Below, one piece after another: positions 8,942-19,056 of a DNA stretch of 64,000 nucleotides (positions within the stretch are counted from its first letter, which is position 1; each line of letters starts with the position of its first letter). A program made the translations under genes and the position numbers. Where the stretch lies: the NCBI GenBank assembly GCA_039105265.1, contig JAPFFF010000053.1, forward strand, positions 62,001-126,000, read 5' to 3'. Below the pieces are notes generated by a model. That model worked only from the letters and a program-made list of their open reading frames with translations. It was not told the origin of the DNA and did not search any database. The stretch comes from Tritrichomonas musculus (taxonomy: Eukaryota > Parabasalia > Tritrichomonadida > Tritrichomonadidae).

Positions 8942-9628
8942 ATGTCAGATTATCAAGATACAAAACAAGATTATAAAGATGTAAAAAGAAGATATAAAGA
9001 AGAAAAGAGAGAAGCTAAACAAGAAGCAAAAGAGGCCAAACAAGAAGCCAAAGAAGAACGAAAAGAAGAAAAAAGAAACAATAAAATCGAGAAAAAGAAT
9101 GATAAAATTGAAAGAAAAATCGAAAGAATTGAAGATAAAATCGACGGATTAAAAGGAAGAGATCCTGAAGTTCGTGAGCATCATAGACATCACCATACTC
9201 ATCATGAGCATCATACTCATCGTGAGGAGAGGAGAGTAGAACCAACGCCAGCACAGACAACCCAACCAGTAAAACATTACTATGCCTATAGACAAATCCA
9301 ACCCGTTTCACATGAAGCTCAACCTGTTCAATACTTTACAGTTTCAGAAACAACTACAACTACAACTGAACAACCAGATCAAATACCTGTTAATCATACA
9401 CCTATATTAAGTGTTACTTCAACATCAGCTGTTTTTACGTCTAATGATGATAATGATACAGATTTTCAGTATGAAGAGGATATGCCAGAAAAAATCGTAG
9501 TTCCTTTGAATTTTGCTTCAAATGACGATGCTTCTCCAGCATTCGAGCCTCAAAATGAACCAGGAAGAGTCGCAGAATCAGAACCAGAACCAGGATCACC
9601 AGTTCCAGAAAGTGAACCAAAGTATTAA
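8942..9628 (+). CDS. Low-complexity charged protein with coiled coil and His-rich segment
   Basis: A 228-residue protein with no recognised family. Residues 1-75 are Lys/Glu/Arg-rich with repeated KQEAKEA blocks and are predicted to form a single long helix or coiled coil. A His-rich stretch follows (HHRHHHTHHEHHTH near residues 80-95) that could bind metal. The remainder is Pro/Thr/Glu-rich and probably disordered, ending in PEPGSPVPESEPKY. There is no signal peptide or membrane segment. An initiator-like TCATAAT abuts the ATG. The next gene on the same strand also encodes a charged coiled-coil protein. The composition makes homology hard to trust, so function is left open. Confidence 0.7.
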   Translation: MSDYQDTKQDYKDVKRRYKEEKREAKQEAKEAKQEAKEERKEEKRNNKIEKKNDKIERKIERIEDKIDGLKGRDPEVREHHRHHHTHHEHHTHREERRVEPTPAQTTQPVKHYYAYRQIQPVSHEAQPVQYFTVSETTTTTTEQPDQIPVNHTPILSVTSTSAVFTSNDDNDTDFQYEEDMPEKIVVPLNFASNDDASPAFEPQNEPGRVAESEPEPGSPVPESEPKY

Positions 9629-9917
9629 AATAGCATATTAAAATTTAAAAATAGATTTAATAAATTATAGAAAATTTTTATAATTTTTTGATATCAATTA
9701 TTATTTGATTAAAAAAAATTATACATTTCTAAAAGAAACTCTAATATTTGGCTTCATTAAAACTTATTTTCATATAAAAATATTCATTGCACATATGATG
9801 GTGTAGAAACGTATTAGATAATTGAGAACTAACGTATATAAACTTTTTTATTTCACAATTTCTTCTTAATTTTTTTTTTCAAATCAAAATTACAAATTCT
9901 TTATATTTTATTAATAA

Positions 9918-11486
9918 ATGGCTGAAGATTTGTTCAATTATCCCGGAATTCAACCTCCATTAAGTTCTTCCACTTCTCCGCGTCCGAAAACATCAAGAGA
10001 AAAGAAACGAAGACGACGACATCATCATTCTACTCACGAAAAACAACAAACTTCAAACGAAAAAGAAGAACAGCAAAAGCAAGAAGAAGAAGAGCAACAA
10101 CAACCTGAACGGCCGCCTCTTCCATCACTAAATAAAGATAAAAATTCTAGGTCATCACGCGAATTAAGTCAAAGCAATTATAATTCAAAATCAGATATAA
10201 GCACAGTAAATAATTCCTCATCATCAAAAAAAAATTCGAGACCAATTGAAGATGATAATCAGTTTGAAGAAGAAGAAATCGACGAAGTTTTTTATTGGAC
10301 TCAGGAAGGAATTAAAGACCCTTCTGTATTAGAAAAATGCAATCCTGATTTACTCCCAAGCGTTATTATTTGTTTGAAAGATACCAGAGATCAATGCCTA
10401 GTCAATGGGGAAACAGACGATAGCTGCATTGCGGATGTAGCTCTTACAGAAGCTCGGAAAATACACAAAAGAAATCTCGTTCATATTGCAACAAGATCAA
10501 TGAGAGAGGATCTAGAAGCAAGACTTCAAGAAGCTGAGGAAGCCCTTCGTGAACTTGAAGAAACATGTGAATATCAAGAAGATCGTATGAACAAAGAGAT
10601 GGCAAAAGAAACCGCAAATTTATTAGAGAAACATAAAAAAGAAACAGAACGACTTATAGCAACATGGACTTCAACCCCACCCCCACCAAAACCCGGAGAG
10701 CCCGAATTTGAACCTGGCAAAACATATTCAACATCACGACCAACAACATCGAGAAAGAAAAATAGAACAACTAGCAATTTTAACGATACTGTTGATAAAA
10801 GTCAAACTCAAGATGATGATCAATTTGAAGAAGAAGAGGATTACCAGACAACTAACGAAGATACTGAAAGAAAATTTAGAGAATACAATAAATTTTCTTC
10901 TCAACTTAGATATCTTCAAGATCATGCTGATAGACTTCTTAAAGCTAAAAGATATCAAGAATCAAAAGCAGTTGAAAAACAAGCGAGAGAACTCGAAAGA
11001 ATTGAAGTTGAAAGAAATCATTTTCGGATGGAGCGCGATTATAACGCTGCTTTAGAAGCTCTTCAAGTAAAACAAGCAGCTGAAATTGCGAAACAGGAAA
11101 AATCCCAAGACGATCGACGTAAAGAATATTATCATGCTCGCGATTTTGATATGACAATTGCCAAAAGGAGAATCGAGAAACTTCAAAAAGAAATTGCAGA
11201 TACGGAAGATCCAGACAAAGTATGGGCTCTTCATCATCGACATGATTTTGAAATGCCAAGACCTGTTAACCAACAACCAGGACAGACACAAACACAAGAC
11301 GGTACATACTCATCTCGAGGTGTCTTTGAAACCACAGCATCATCAACCACAGGGAAGGCGTCTCCGTTTCAAGAAAGATTTAATAAATTGAATTTGCCCC
11401 CTCTTAAGTCTGGAAGAAGCTCAAGAAGGATCATTGAAAGAACAGAAAGATCCTTTAAATTTAATAAGGGCTATGTTTTTACTTGA
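9918..11486 (+). CDS. Coiled-coil protein, unknown function
   Basis: A 522-residue protein. Residues 20-110 are low complexity (His, Glu, Gln, Ser). A more ordered part follows around residues 120-190 (FYWTQEGIKDP, LLPSVIICLKDTRDQC). Two acidic-basic coiled coils lie at about 195-245 and 325-425, split by a Pro-rich linker (PPPPKPGEPEFEPG). The C-terminal 70 residues are Ser/Thr/Arg-rich. Such architecture is common in trichomonad cytoskeleton-associated proteins, but nothing specific identifies this one. There is no membrane segment. Codon use matches the host genes around it. Confidence 0.75.
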   Translation: MAEDLFNYPGIQPPLSSSTSPRPKTSREKKRRRRHHHSTHEKQQTSNEKEEQQKQEEEEQQQPERPPLPSLNKDKNSRSSRELSQSNYNSKSDISTVNNSSSSKKNSRPIEDDNQFEEEEIDEVFYWTQEGIKDPSVLEKCNPDLLPSVIICLKDTRDQCLVNGETDDSCIADVALTEARKIHKRNLVHIATRSMREDLEARLQEAEEALRELEETCEYQEDRMNKEMAKETANLLEKHKKETERLIATWTSTPPPPKPGEPEFEPGKTYSTSRPTTSRKKNRTTSNFNDTVDKSQTQDDDQFEEEEDYQTTNEDTERKFREYNKFSSQLRYLQDHADRLLKAKRYQESKAVEKQARELERIEVERNHFRMERDYNAALEALQVKQAAEIAKQEKSQDDRRKEYYHARDFDMTIAKRRIEKLQKEIADTEDPDKVWALHHRHDFEMPRPVNQQPGQTQTQDGTYSSRGVFETTASSTTGKASPFQERFNKLNLPPLKSGRSSRRIIERTERSFKFNKGYVFT

Positions 11487-11669
11487 AATATATATTATTT
11501 TAATATTGTTAAAAAAAATTATCGTTCGAAACTTTTCTATTTCTATTATTATTTAAATTTCTTCATAAAAAAACAAAAATTAATTTGAAGAAAGTCAGCA
11601 AACTCAAGGTAATTTTATTTCATTTCAAAAATCAATTTTTTTTCAATTTGAAACGAAGTGAATTTAACT

Positions 11670-11678
11670 TCATATTCT
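11670..11678 (+). promoter_or_regulatory. Initiator-like element that decides the ankyrin-gene start
   Basis: TCATATTCT lies five bases before the ATG at 11684. It supports that ATG over the open frame that reaches upstream to 11585, which has no ATG start and is lysine/phenylalanine rich. Confidence 0.5.
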
Positions 11679-11683
11679 ACGAG

Positions 11684-13849
11684 ATGCTCCTTGGAAAGAA
11701 CCAAACTGATTTAAAAAACGAAGAATATTTAAAAGACTTAGGCGATTCAATAATTGATGCAATACTTGATGATGATCCTTCTTCAAAATATTCAGATTTT
11801 ACCAATAATCCGAATTTAATATTTAAAAGCCATTATAAACTACCAACAATTTTACGCAACTCACCGCCAATTCTTTGTGTTTGTTGTTTGTTTGGATCGA
11901 TTAACTGTTTTCGCACATTAATTGATCTAGGTGCAGATCCTTTTGCGCAGGACGATTTAAAATACACTACAGCACATTTTGTTGCATTTAGCGGCAATCT
12001 TGATATAGCACGAGACTTATACAAGCTTGGTGTAAATTTTCAATCTCCAGCGCCAAAACTTTTTCAATACATGCCATTTCTACCAAATAATGATGGGTTT
12101 TACCCACAACATATTGCAGCAATGAATGGCCAACAAGAATTAATTAATTGGCTCTGGCTGAAAGGGAACAAAATTGACAAAAGTTTACTTATTTACTCAT
12201 CAGCTTACGGAAACCTAGAAACAATAAAATTTTTATTTGATACGCTGCATTTTTTTACAGGAGATGATCAAGATTCAGCTGAAAATGAAGATATAATAAA
12301 AAGTTCCTTGAATTCAGCAGCTGTTAACGGACAGGACAAAGTTCTCGCTTATTTATTAGACGCTTTTCATAACGTAAGCATGGTAGAGCCGCTAATTTAC
12401 TCTGCAAAGAATGGATCTTTAAATTGCGTCAAGCTTTGCATGCAGAGACAGAAAGAAGAGGATGACATTGAGGCTTGGGATGCATTTTTATACGCCTGTT
12501 CATCAGGCTACTTGGATATTGTCTATTATTTCATCAGATCAGACGTCCGCCCCACAAACTTTACAGCAAAAACAATAAACATGCCGACCCCACTCGAATG
12601 TGCAGTTAACAACGATCATTACGACGTTGCCGAAGCCCTGATCAGCAGCGGATACGTCAAAATAGAGAAAGACGATCAAAAACAAGTCAATTCAAACACC
12701 GACGATCAAAATGAATTGAATTCTGATGATTCATCTTTTCCTGTTATCCATTACTTTTTTGATGAGAAGCAGAACCTCCTTTTAGATCAAGCCACATTGA
12801 ACAACAACATGAAAATGATCCAGCTGATTGTTTCCACGTTCAACATTGACGTTAAAAGCTTGTGTAACACAGCCAACATTGCGATTAACAACAGGAACCT
12901 TGAGATCACTGACTATTATGTGAGCCAAGGGGTACCCCTACGTGATCTTGCCATCTACAACTTTTTCTTAATGGACAAGAAGTCACCAGCAACACTTGCG
13001 AAGGAGCGACCCTTTGTTGAGTACTTCATTTCAAAGGGCGCCCTTGAGATCGAAGAGCTTCCGATGCATCTGGTCTATGCGGGCGATGTTAACGGGCTCA
13101 TCAACATATTGAATCGAGGAGCTGAGCTCAATGAAAGTTATCTCAACAAGAATGTCAACCAAATCATCAAAGAAATCTTGATTGGCGAGAAATATGGAAT
13201 GCTTTACTATCTCCTCGACAACTACAACCTCAAAGTCACCGACAAGATGCTTCTTGGTGTAGAGATATCTGACAACAAGATATATTACGATGTATTGAAA
13301 AAGTTCATCGATAAAGGGATCTCTCTTTCTACCCCAAAAAACGGTTGCTCCCTTCTCTACTACGCAATCATCAACTACAATATAAAGGCAATCGAACTGC
13401 TGAAAGAAAACGGAGCAGATTACACACACGTGGCAGTACCCATTTCGGCTTTCGAGTCACCAGCACTTTTCAACGTGCTGAAAGACATAATTGACAGCGA
13501 GAACGACTTCTCTAAATGCATTCCGAAATGCGAAGGAAAAGACGATTTCATCGTGCAAGTCTTCTACAATTTTCATAACTCAAGACTGGTGAAGTTTTTG
13601 ATTAGCATCAATTTCATTGAAGACATTAATCAGAAGTTCGACGATGACGGAAGCACATTGCTCGATTTCGCCCTGTATAACGAGGATACTGACATGATAA
13701 ACTACTTGCTGCTAAATGGCGCATCATTGGAGTACTGCTGTAGCCAGGAAAGCGAGTTCTTAGAGCTCGCTAAAACTTCAAAAAATAAAAATTTGATCCA
13801 TCTTATTCAAAAGAAAATTGATTCTTATTGCGAATTAGAAGAAGATTGA
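11684..13849 (+). CDS. Ankyrin-repeat protein
   Basis: A protein of about 721 residues made almost entirely of ankyrin-type helical repeats. Clear ones include the CCLFGSINCFRTLIDLGADPF, HIAAMNGQQELINWLW, YSSAYGNLETIKFLF, ECAVNNDHYDVAEALI and YYAIINYNIKAIELLKENGADY segments, up to LDFALYNEDTDMINYLLLNGASLE near the C terminus. No enzyme domain, signal peptide or membrane segment is visible, so a protein-binding scaffold is the default reading. ATG 11684 is chosen because an initiator-like TCATATTCT sits just before it. From about 12,440 onward the codons are noticeably richer in G and C than the first third of the gene, which suggests a mixed origin or gene conversion from another family member. 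Confidence 0.85.
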   Translation: MLLGKNQTDLKNEEYLKDLGDSIIDAILDDDPSSKYSDFTNNPNLIFKSHYKLPTILRNSPPILCVCCLFGSINCFRTLIDLGADPFAQDDLKYTTAHFVAFSGNLDIARDLYKLGVNFQSPAPKLFQYMPFLPNNDGFYPQHIAAMNGQQELINWLWLKGNKIDKSLLIYSSAYGNLETIKFLFDTLHFFTGDDQDSAENEDIIKSSLNSAAVNGQDKVLAYLLDAFHNVSMVEPLIYSAKNGSLNCVKLCMQRQKEEDDIEAWDAFLYACSSGYLDIVYYFIRSDVRPTNFTAKTINMPTPLECAVNNDHYDVAEALISSGYVKIEKDDQKQVNSNTDDQNELNSDDSSFPVIHYFFDEKQNLLLDQATLNNNMKMIQLIVSTFNIDVKSLCNTANIAINNRNLEITDYYVSQGVPLRDLAIYNFFLMDKKSPATLAKERPFVEYFISKGALEIEELPMHLVYAGDVNGLINILNRGAELNESYLNKNVNQIIKEILIGEKYGMLYYLLDNYNLKVTDKMLLGVEISDNKIYYDVLKKFIDKGISLSTPKNGCSLLYYAIINYNIKAIELLKENGADYTHVAVPISAFESPALFNVLKDIIDSENDFSKCIPKCEGKDDFIVQVFYNFHNSRLVKFLISINFIEDINQKFDDDGSTLLDFALYNEDTDMINYLLLNGASLEYCCSQESEFLELAKTSKNKNLIHLIQKKIDSYCELEED

Positions 13850-13977
13850 TTATATATTATATATTGTTAGATAAATTATTTGCTATCTTTTATCATATAT
13901 TATTTAATGAAGTTTTTTTTTTTCTTCTTCTTTATTTCTCTTTCTTTTCATTCTTTTTGTGAAAAAAATACAAAAAA

Positions 13978-14049
13978 ATGGCCAATCGGGAATCGAACCC
14001 GAATCCTAGGGTCCGCTCCCCTAGATGCTTTCCATTACACCATCAGCCA
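13978..14049 (-). tRNA. tRNA-like gene with irregular anticodon loop (isotype uncertain)
   Basis: The minus strand folds as a tRNA. The acceptor TGGCTGA pairs with TTGGCCA (two G-T pairs), the D arm is GTGT/GCAT, and the T arm is a perfect TCGGG-TTCGATT-CCCGA with a good B box. A run of seven T follows. The anticodon stem TAGGG/CCCTA encloses GAGCGGA, which has no T at position 33, so the anticodon (nominally GCG) cannot be assigned with trust. It is either a tRNA pseudogene, an unusual tRNA, or one with a different loop register. Confidence 0.65.
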
Positions 14050-14197
14050 ATTGTTGAGTACTTTCTTTCAAATTGATTCTTAAATAAAAAAAAAATAAAA
14101 TTGTTTTTATTAAAAAAACAAATTAATTAATTAATTCATTATTCAAAAAAAGTAATATACAATTCATTAATAATATGATTGGCTTATTTTTTAACTA

Positions 14198-14232
<35 letters not shown>

Positions 14233-14441
14233 CGCTTGATTATTCAAAAAAGATGCATTATGATTCATGCATACAAATTAGAATTATGAGATTAAATTAC
14301 ACTTCCATGACTATAATAATTCGAGTTCAATATAAAAAAGATATTGGATGTAAATTTTATATTTTTATATTCATTGTGCCCAGTAAATTGGAGTAATCGA
14401 TTTACAAATTATTAGACCAAATAAAATCTCAATTTTTCAAA
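14050..14441. other. Intergenic with (AT)n microsatellite
   Basis: About 390 bases without a gene. A pure AT dinucleotide run lies around 14198-14230, and A/T homopolymer runs flank the tRNA-like gene. Confidence 0.7.
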
Positions 14442-15374
14442 TTGTATGAAATGAAAAATATTCCTCGAATTGGACTTGGAACATGGAAAGCGCCTCCTAA
14501 TGAAGTCACAGAATCAGTACGATTTGCTATTGAGGAGGCAGGCTACAAACATATTGATTGCGCGTTCTTTTATCGAAATGAAAAAGAAATAGGTGATGCT
14601 TTAAATGATTTACTTTCGCGTAATGTTGTAAAACGAGACGAACTATGGATCACATCAAAATTATGGTGTACAGATCATTTACCTGAACGAGTAGAAAGCG
14701 CTTGTCGCAAAACACTTGCAGATTTAAAAATTAAATATTTAGATTTATATTTAATGCATTGGCCAATGAGTTTTCCTCATGATGGTGAATTATTGCCATT
14801 TGAAGAAAACTCACAAAACAAAGTCAAATTAGTAGATATCCCAATTATCGAAACCTGGAAAGCGATGGAGAATCTTGTTGAGAAAAAATTAGTTAGACAC
14901 ATCGGTGTATCGAATTTTACAGTTGAATTATTAGAAAAATTACTTTTTTCAGATATTAAAATCATCCCATATGCCAATCAAGTAGAACAACACTTGTTTT
15001 TACAAGAAGAAGCTCTTCTAGAATTCTGTGAAAAGCGAAATATAGTATTAGAAGGATACAGAACTTTGGGAGGCCCAGCAAGCTCAAGAAAGCCAGGAAA
15101 ACCAGTTTTACTTGAAAATCCAGTTTTGAATGAAATCGCAAAAGAAACAGGAAAGACTCCCGCGCAAGTTGAATTAAAGTTTCTTCTTTCACTGAGCCAA
15201 AATTCTGTTGTTTTAGCAAAAAGTTCAAACAAAGAAAGAATTTGCCAAAATATTAACCTTAAATTTGACCTTTCTGAAAAACAAATACAAAGGCTCAAAT
15301 CACAAGATAGATGCTTGAGGCTAACTACATCATATGAAAGTTGGGGAGTTGATGTTTTCACTGATCATTGGTAA
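14442..15374 (+). CDS. Aldo/keto reductase family oxidoreductase (copy 2)
   Basis: A 310-residue paralogue of the reductase at 6219-7142. The same motifs are present: IPRIGLGTW, catalytic D39, Y44, K73 and H106, GVSNF, LAKSSNKERI and the same last nine residues, VDVFTDHW after G. The two copies are alike along their whole length but differ at many silent sites, so the duplication is not fresh. The second Met (14451) gives a start that matches the paralogue's MEKIPR better. A TTTTTCAAATT element lies just upstream. The NAD(P)H-dependent reductase role is inferred from family; the substrate is unknown. Confidence 0.92.
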   Translation: MYEMKNIPRIGLGTWKAPPNEVTESVRFAIEEAGYKHIDCAFFYRNEKEIGDALNDLLSRNVVKRDELWITSKLWCTDHLPERVESACRKTLADLKIKYLDLYLMHWPMSFPHDGELLPFEENSQNKVKLVDIPIIETWKAMENLVEKKLVRHIGVSNFTVELLEKLLFSDIKIIPYANQVEQHLFLQEEALLEFCEKRNIVLEGYRTLGGPASSRKPGKPVLLENPVLNEIAKETGKTPAQVELKFLLSLSQNSVVLAKSSNKERICQNINLKFDLSEKQIQRLKSQDRCLRLTTSYESWGVDVFTDHW

Positions 15375-17448
15375 AGGCTACCGTTTATTTTATAATTTGG
15401 AATATTTACATGCTGTTGGACACTTGTTAGTCTTGAAAATTAATTATTCGTTTTATGTAAAAATAAAATATCATAATGATTTAAGCAAAGTCAGTTTTAT
15501 TTTTAAATTATTAATTTTATATTGTCAATTTAATAAAAAAAAATATATATCAAATATAATATTAATTTTTAATTTACAAAACAAACATTTTAGTTACAAG
15601 AATGTAATGTACTTCTTACATATAATAATTGGAATGGGATACTTTAGATATAAAACGATAGAAATGCATAAATCGATTTATCAGATATATGAAAGTATTT
15701 TCTAAGTTTTGCTATTTTGCTAATTGAGACATTGAAAGTTTGTTTTGATAATGAAACATTAAATATATTTTTGTTTCTTTTTATATCAGATTCAATGATA
15801 ATACTATTATAATAATAAATTAGAGGAATATAGATTGCTAATACTAAAAAATAGTAAATATAAAAAAAATATATTAACAATAATTAGACACTTTGAGCAT
15901 TTTTTGTAATAAAGCAAAAAATAGATGTCACATATTGCAACATTTGAAATCGGAGCTTTACTATTGATTACGTTTTCACCGCTCTATTGACAATATCTTT
16001 CGAAACCATTACGTTTACAAATAAGGTCAAGATTATCATCTGAACCATCCTCTTGAATTTCTTCTTCATTTTTGTTTTATTAACTTTTGCCATTTTGCTT
16101 AATTCTAGAAGTTTTTATTTGTGTTTCATGTTTGAGCTAAATAACCATTTTTTTATCTTCACAGAAAAAAATGTTTAAATTGAAAGAAACCATTGAAAAT
16201 GAGAATTGATATCAATTGAATCTTCTTTTTTGATAAGTTATTCAGTTTTTTGTGTCTTTATGACATCGGTGATCATTTTGTTTAACACAAACATTTTTTT
16301 TTAATTAAAGATTTTAAATTTTAAATAAATTTTATTGTAAATACTGGAATTTGCATGATTGTAAAATTTTCAAAGAGATAATTCCCAGAATACAACTCAA
16401 ATATTTTTCTGGGTACGATATAATGACTCTATATTGGTTTAAAAAATGTTTTTGCAACTCAAAATCATTATTTTTTTTATTTTGATTAATAAAAAAAGAA
16501 AAACAAAAGGGGTCGACTCTCTCAAATTTTTTTTGATTGAAAAATAATAATATCTTAAAATTTAAATATTCTTTCTATTTAATAAATTCTTAAATCAATA
16601 TCTGATAAAATCTATATTAATTTAATATATCTTATAAAACAAAATATTTGCTATTTATTCTATTAATCATTAAAATAAGTGTTTTTATTATGATATTTGA
16701 GGCATTTTCTTAAATGATTTATTATTTACATTATTTATATATAACTTGAAATATAATAATAATTTATAACAAATTATATTATTGATATTCAAGAAATTAT
16801 TGTTTTTTATAAATAAAAATTTTGAATTAATAATTGAATAAAATGCTAGTTTTTGAAAAAATTATTTTGATAATATCTGAATTTTGAAAATATATTATAT
16901 TTATTAACAAATACTTATTATTTGGATAATATATTATTTATATCATCATATTAATGATAATATATTTATTATATATAATATATATTATATATATATTATT
17001 ATAAAATATTAATTTACATTTTTACTCAGTTTATATGTATATCACAATTGAGAATTAATTATAATAACGTATTAATTCAATTTTATTTTTCATAAATAAA
17101 TTTATCTTACATGATATTTAATTAATTACTTTTTAATTAATTTAAAAGATGTAAAATAAATTATAAAAAAAGAATATATGACATAAATGTTACAAAATAT
17201 TTATATATTTGGATATTTACAAATTCCCAAAATCTCTTTGAATGGTGGAAATTAGATAAGAACTCAAAAATATTTTCCCCTTTCAAAAGTTAAACTTTTT
17301 CTGTTTTTATTTTTTTTAGTGAAATATCTCTATTTTGGCTAATAGAATCGGCTTCATATTTAAAATTGCATCATGTTATTGATAATGCCAATATTATTTA
17401 TTAATAATTTTTTATAATTTTAGAATTTGATAACCGCCAAAGGTCGAA
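15375..17448. other. Long A+T-rich gene-free stretch
   Basis: About 2.07 kb between the second reductase and the Mutator-like element. Only short chance frames occur. The part around 16,900-17,000 is almost pure A/T with nested ATATAT palindromes. No RNA gene or element ends were recognised. Confidence 0.6.
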
Positions 17449-17459
17449 CCCTTTTAGAA
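17449..17459. repeat. Target-site duplication (left) of Mutator-like element
   Basis: CCCTTTTAGAA, 11 bp, is repeated directly at 21930-21940. A length of 9-11 bp is typical for Mutator-like insertions. Confidence 0.8.
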
Positions 17460-17700
17460 GGCCCAGGAATCGGGTATTAGAAAAAGCAAACTTTTTTGTT
17501 GGTGATATGATGGAACTTTTTGAATACTAATGACCGTTAAGATCATCGATTTTTTTGAGAGCATTATGATCATCCTTCACGAAGTTTTTGAGGTCAATTA
17601 AAAAAACGTTTTAAAGGTCAAATTGTTATCGTTTTTCTTTATTAAAAAGGCGGTTTTTTTTTCATTATTTTTTTTTTACATGGTGGTCATTTGTATAGGG

Positions 17701-18285
17701 CTTTTCCCACCGCAGTTGGTTTGATTCCAGCCTTCTACATCTTTAGTGGAAGCTAGACAGGGCGGTGGCTGCAAAAAATTCCATCTTATTCCACCATTAT
17801 TGCAATCGATGTTCCAATGGTCTTTTGAATGGACTTTTCCCACCGCAGTTGGTTTGATTCCAGCCTTCTACATCTTTAGTGGAAGCTAGACAGGGCGGTG
17901 GCTGCAAAAAATTCCATCTTATTCCACCATTATTGCAATCGATGTTCCAATGGTCTTTTGAATGGACTTTTCCCACCGCAGTTGGTTTGATTCCAGCCTT
18001 CTACATCTTTAGTGGAAGCTAGACAGGGCGGTGGCTGCAAAAAATTCCATCTTATTCCACCATTATTGCAATCGATGTTCCAATGGTCTTTTGAATGGAC
18101 TTTTCCCACCGCAGTTGGTTTGATTCCAGCCTTCTACATCTTTAGTGGAAGCTAGACAGGGCGGTGGCTGCAAAAAATTCCATCTTATTCCACCATTATT
18201 GCAATCGATGTTCCAATGGTCTTTTGAATGGACTTTTCCCACCGCAGTTGGTTTGATTCCAGCCTTCTACATCTTTAGTAGAAGA
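17701..18285. repeat. 133-bp tandem repeats in the left MULE arm
   Basis: Copies start at 17701, 17834, 17967, 18100 and 18233, the last one partial. They are virtually identical. Each contains a CCACCGC ... GCGGTGG inverted pair about 60 bases apart. The same unit occurs inverted in the right arm at about 21375-21690. Subterminal repeats of this kind often bind the transposase; that is inference here. Confidence 0.9.
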
Positions 18286-18560
18286 AGGATCTGACAAAAA
18301 CTAAGAAATCTAATTCAAATCGTGTTGATGCAGATTCAGCAAAAATTAACATTTACAAATCAACAATTATTGCAAAAACATTGAAATTACTGATTTCATT
18401 TCCATGATTAAAACATTCTAAACATGCTTACTTTCTGCATTTTTTTCAATGTTTTTTCTTCTTTTTTTGAATGGTTTATTTTTTTTTTACTTCAAAAATA
18501 TTCGTAAACTATTCAATTTAATAGATGAAAATTTTATAAAATTTTATTTAATTAATAAGT

Positions 18561-18569
18561 TTTTATTTA
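18561..18569. repeat. 9-bp target duplication (left) of the nested 462-bp element
   Basis: TTTTATTTA precedes the element at 18570-19031 and is repeated exactly at 19032-19040. Confidence 0.75.
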
Positions 18570-19031
18570 GAGGAATTCTTTATAGCACATGAAACTTTTT
18601 CAGAAGAAAATAATCGTCCATTTTTTCTAGATTTATTTTTCCTAGAAAAGATTAAAAGTTCCTTGTATTTTTTATTGATTTCTTAATTTATGCCATTTAG
18701 AGAATATGTTAAACGAGAAATAATCGAAAATTTTCAAAAAAGAGATTATTATTTGATTAATATTTATTCTTAAAAATGGTTGATTTAGATAATCAAATGG
18801 CTTTATGGGCTTCCTACATTGTTATAATTTAGGATTTAATGGTTAAAATCAGAATTAAATAAGAAAACAAATATTTTTAAATTATTTTTAAGGAATAAAA
18901 AAAGCATGAATAGGGGGTCATGCTATTTTGTTTAAAAATTATTAATTTTAATTTCTCAAAAAGTTTATTTAGACCAAACATGCATACAAAAAGTTCTCTG
19001 TGCTTCAGCACTGTGCTAAAAAATTACACCC
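18570..19031. mobile_element. 462-bp element (copy A), nested inside the MULE
   Basis: The segment starts GAGGAATTCTTTATA and ends TTACACCC. It matches 39918-40379 along its full 462-bp length with scattered substitutions, and it is flanked by a 9-bp direct repeat. The ends show no clear terminal inverted repeat and no poly(A) belonging to the element. There is no coding capacity. It inserted after the MULE was in place and stopped short of the transposase stop codon, so the gene was spared. Confidence 0.75.
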
Positions 19032-19056
19032 TTTTATTTAATCATAAAATCAATTT

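Noticed and set aside
9015-9311. 98-residue minus-strand frame opposite the His-rich gene
   Set aside because: Its Leu/Phe-rich composition is the complement of Lys/Glu-rich codons of the real gene.
15334-15705. 123-residue frame after the second reductase
   Set aside because: It overlaps the reductase end, is A/T-driven (Ile, Lys, Tyr, Phe) and shows no motif.
17436-17470. tRNA fragment at the left edge of the MULE (GGGTTCGACCT on the minus strand)
   Set aside because: A B-box-like string is present but no cloverleaf can be drawn and nothing tRNA-like lies beyond the other edge.
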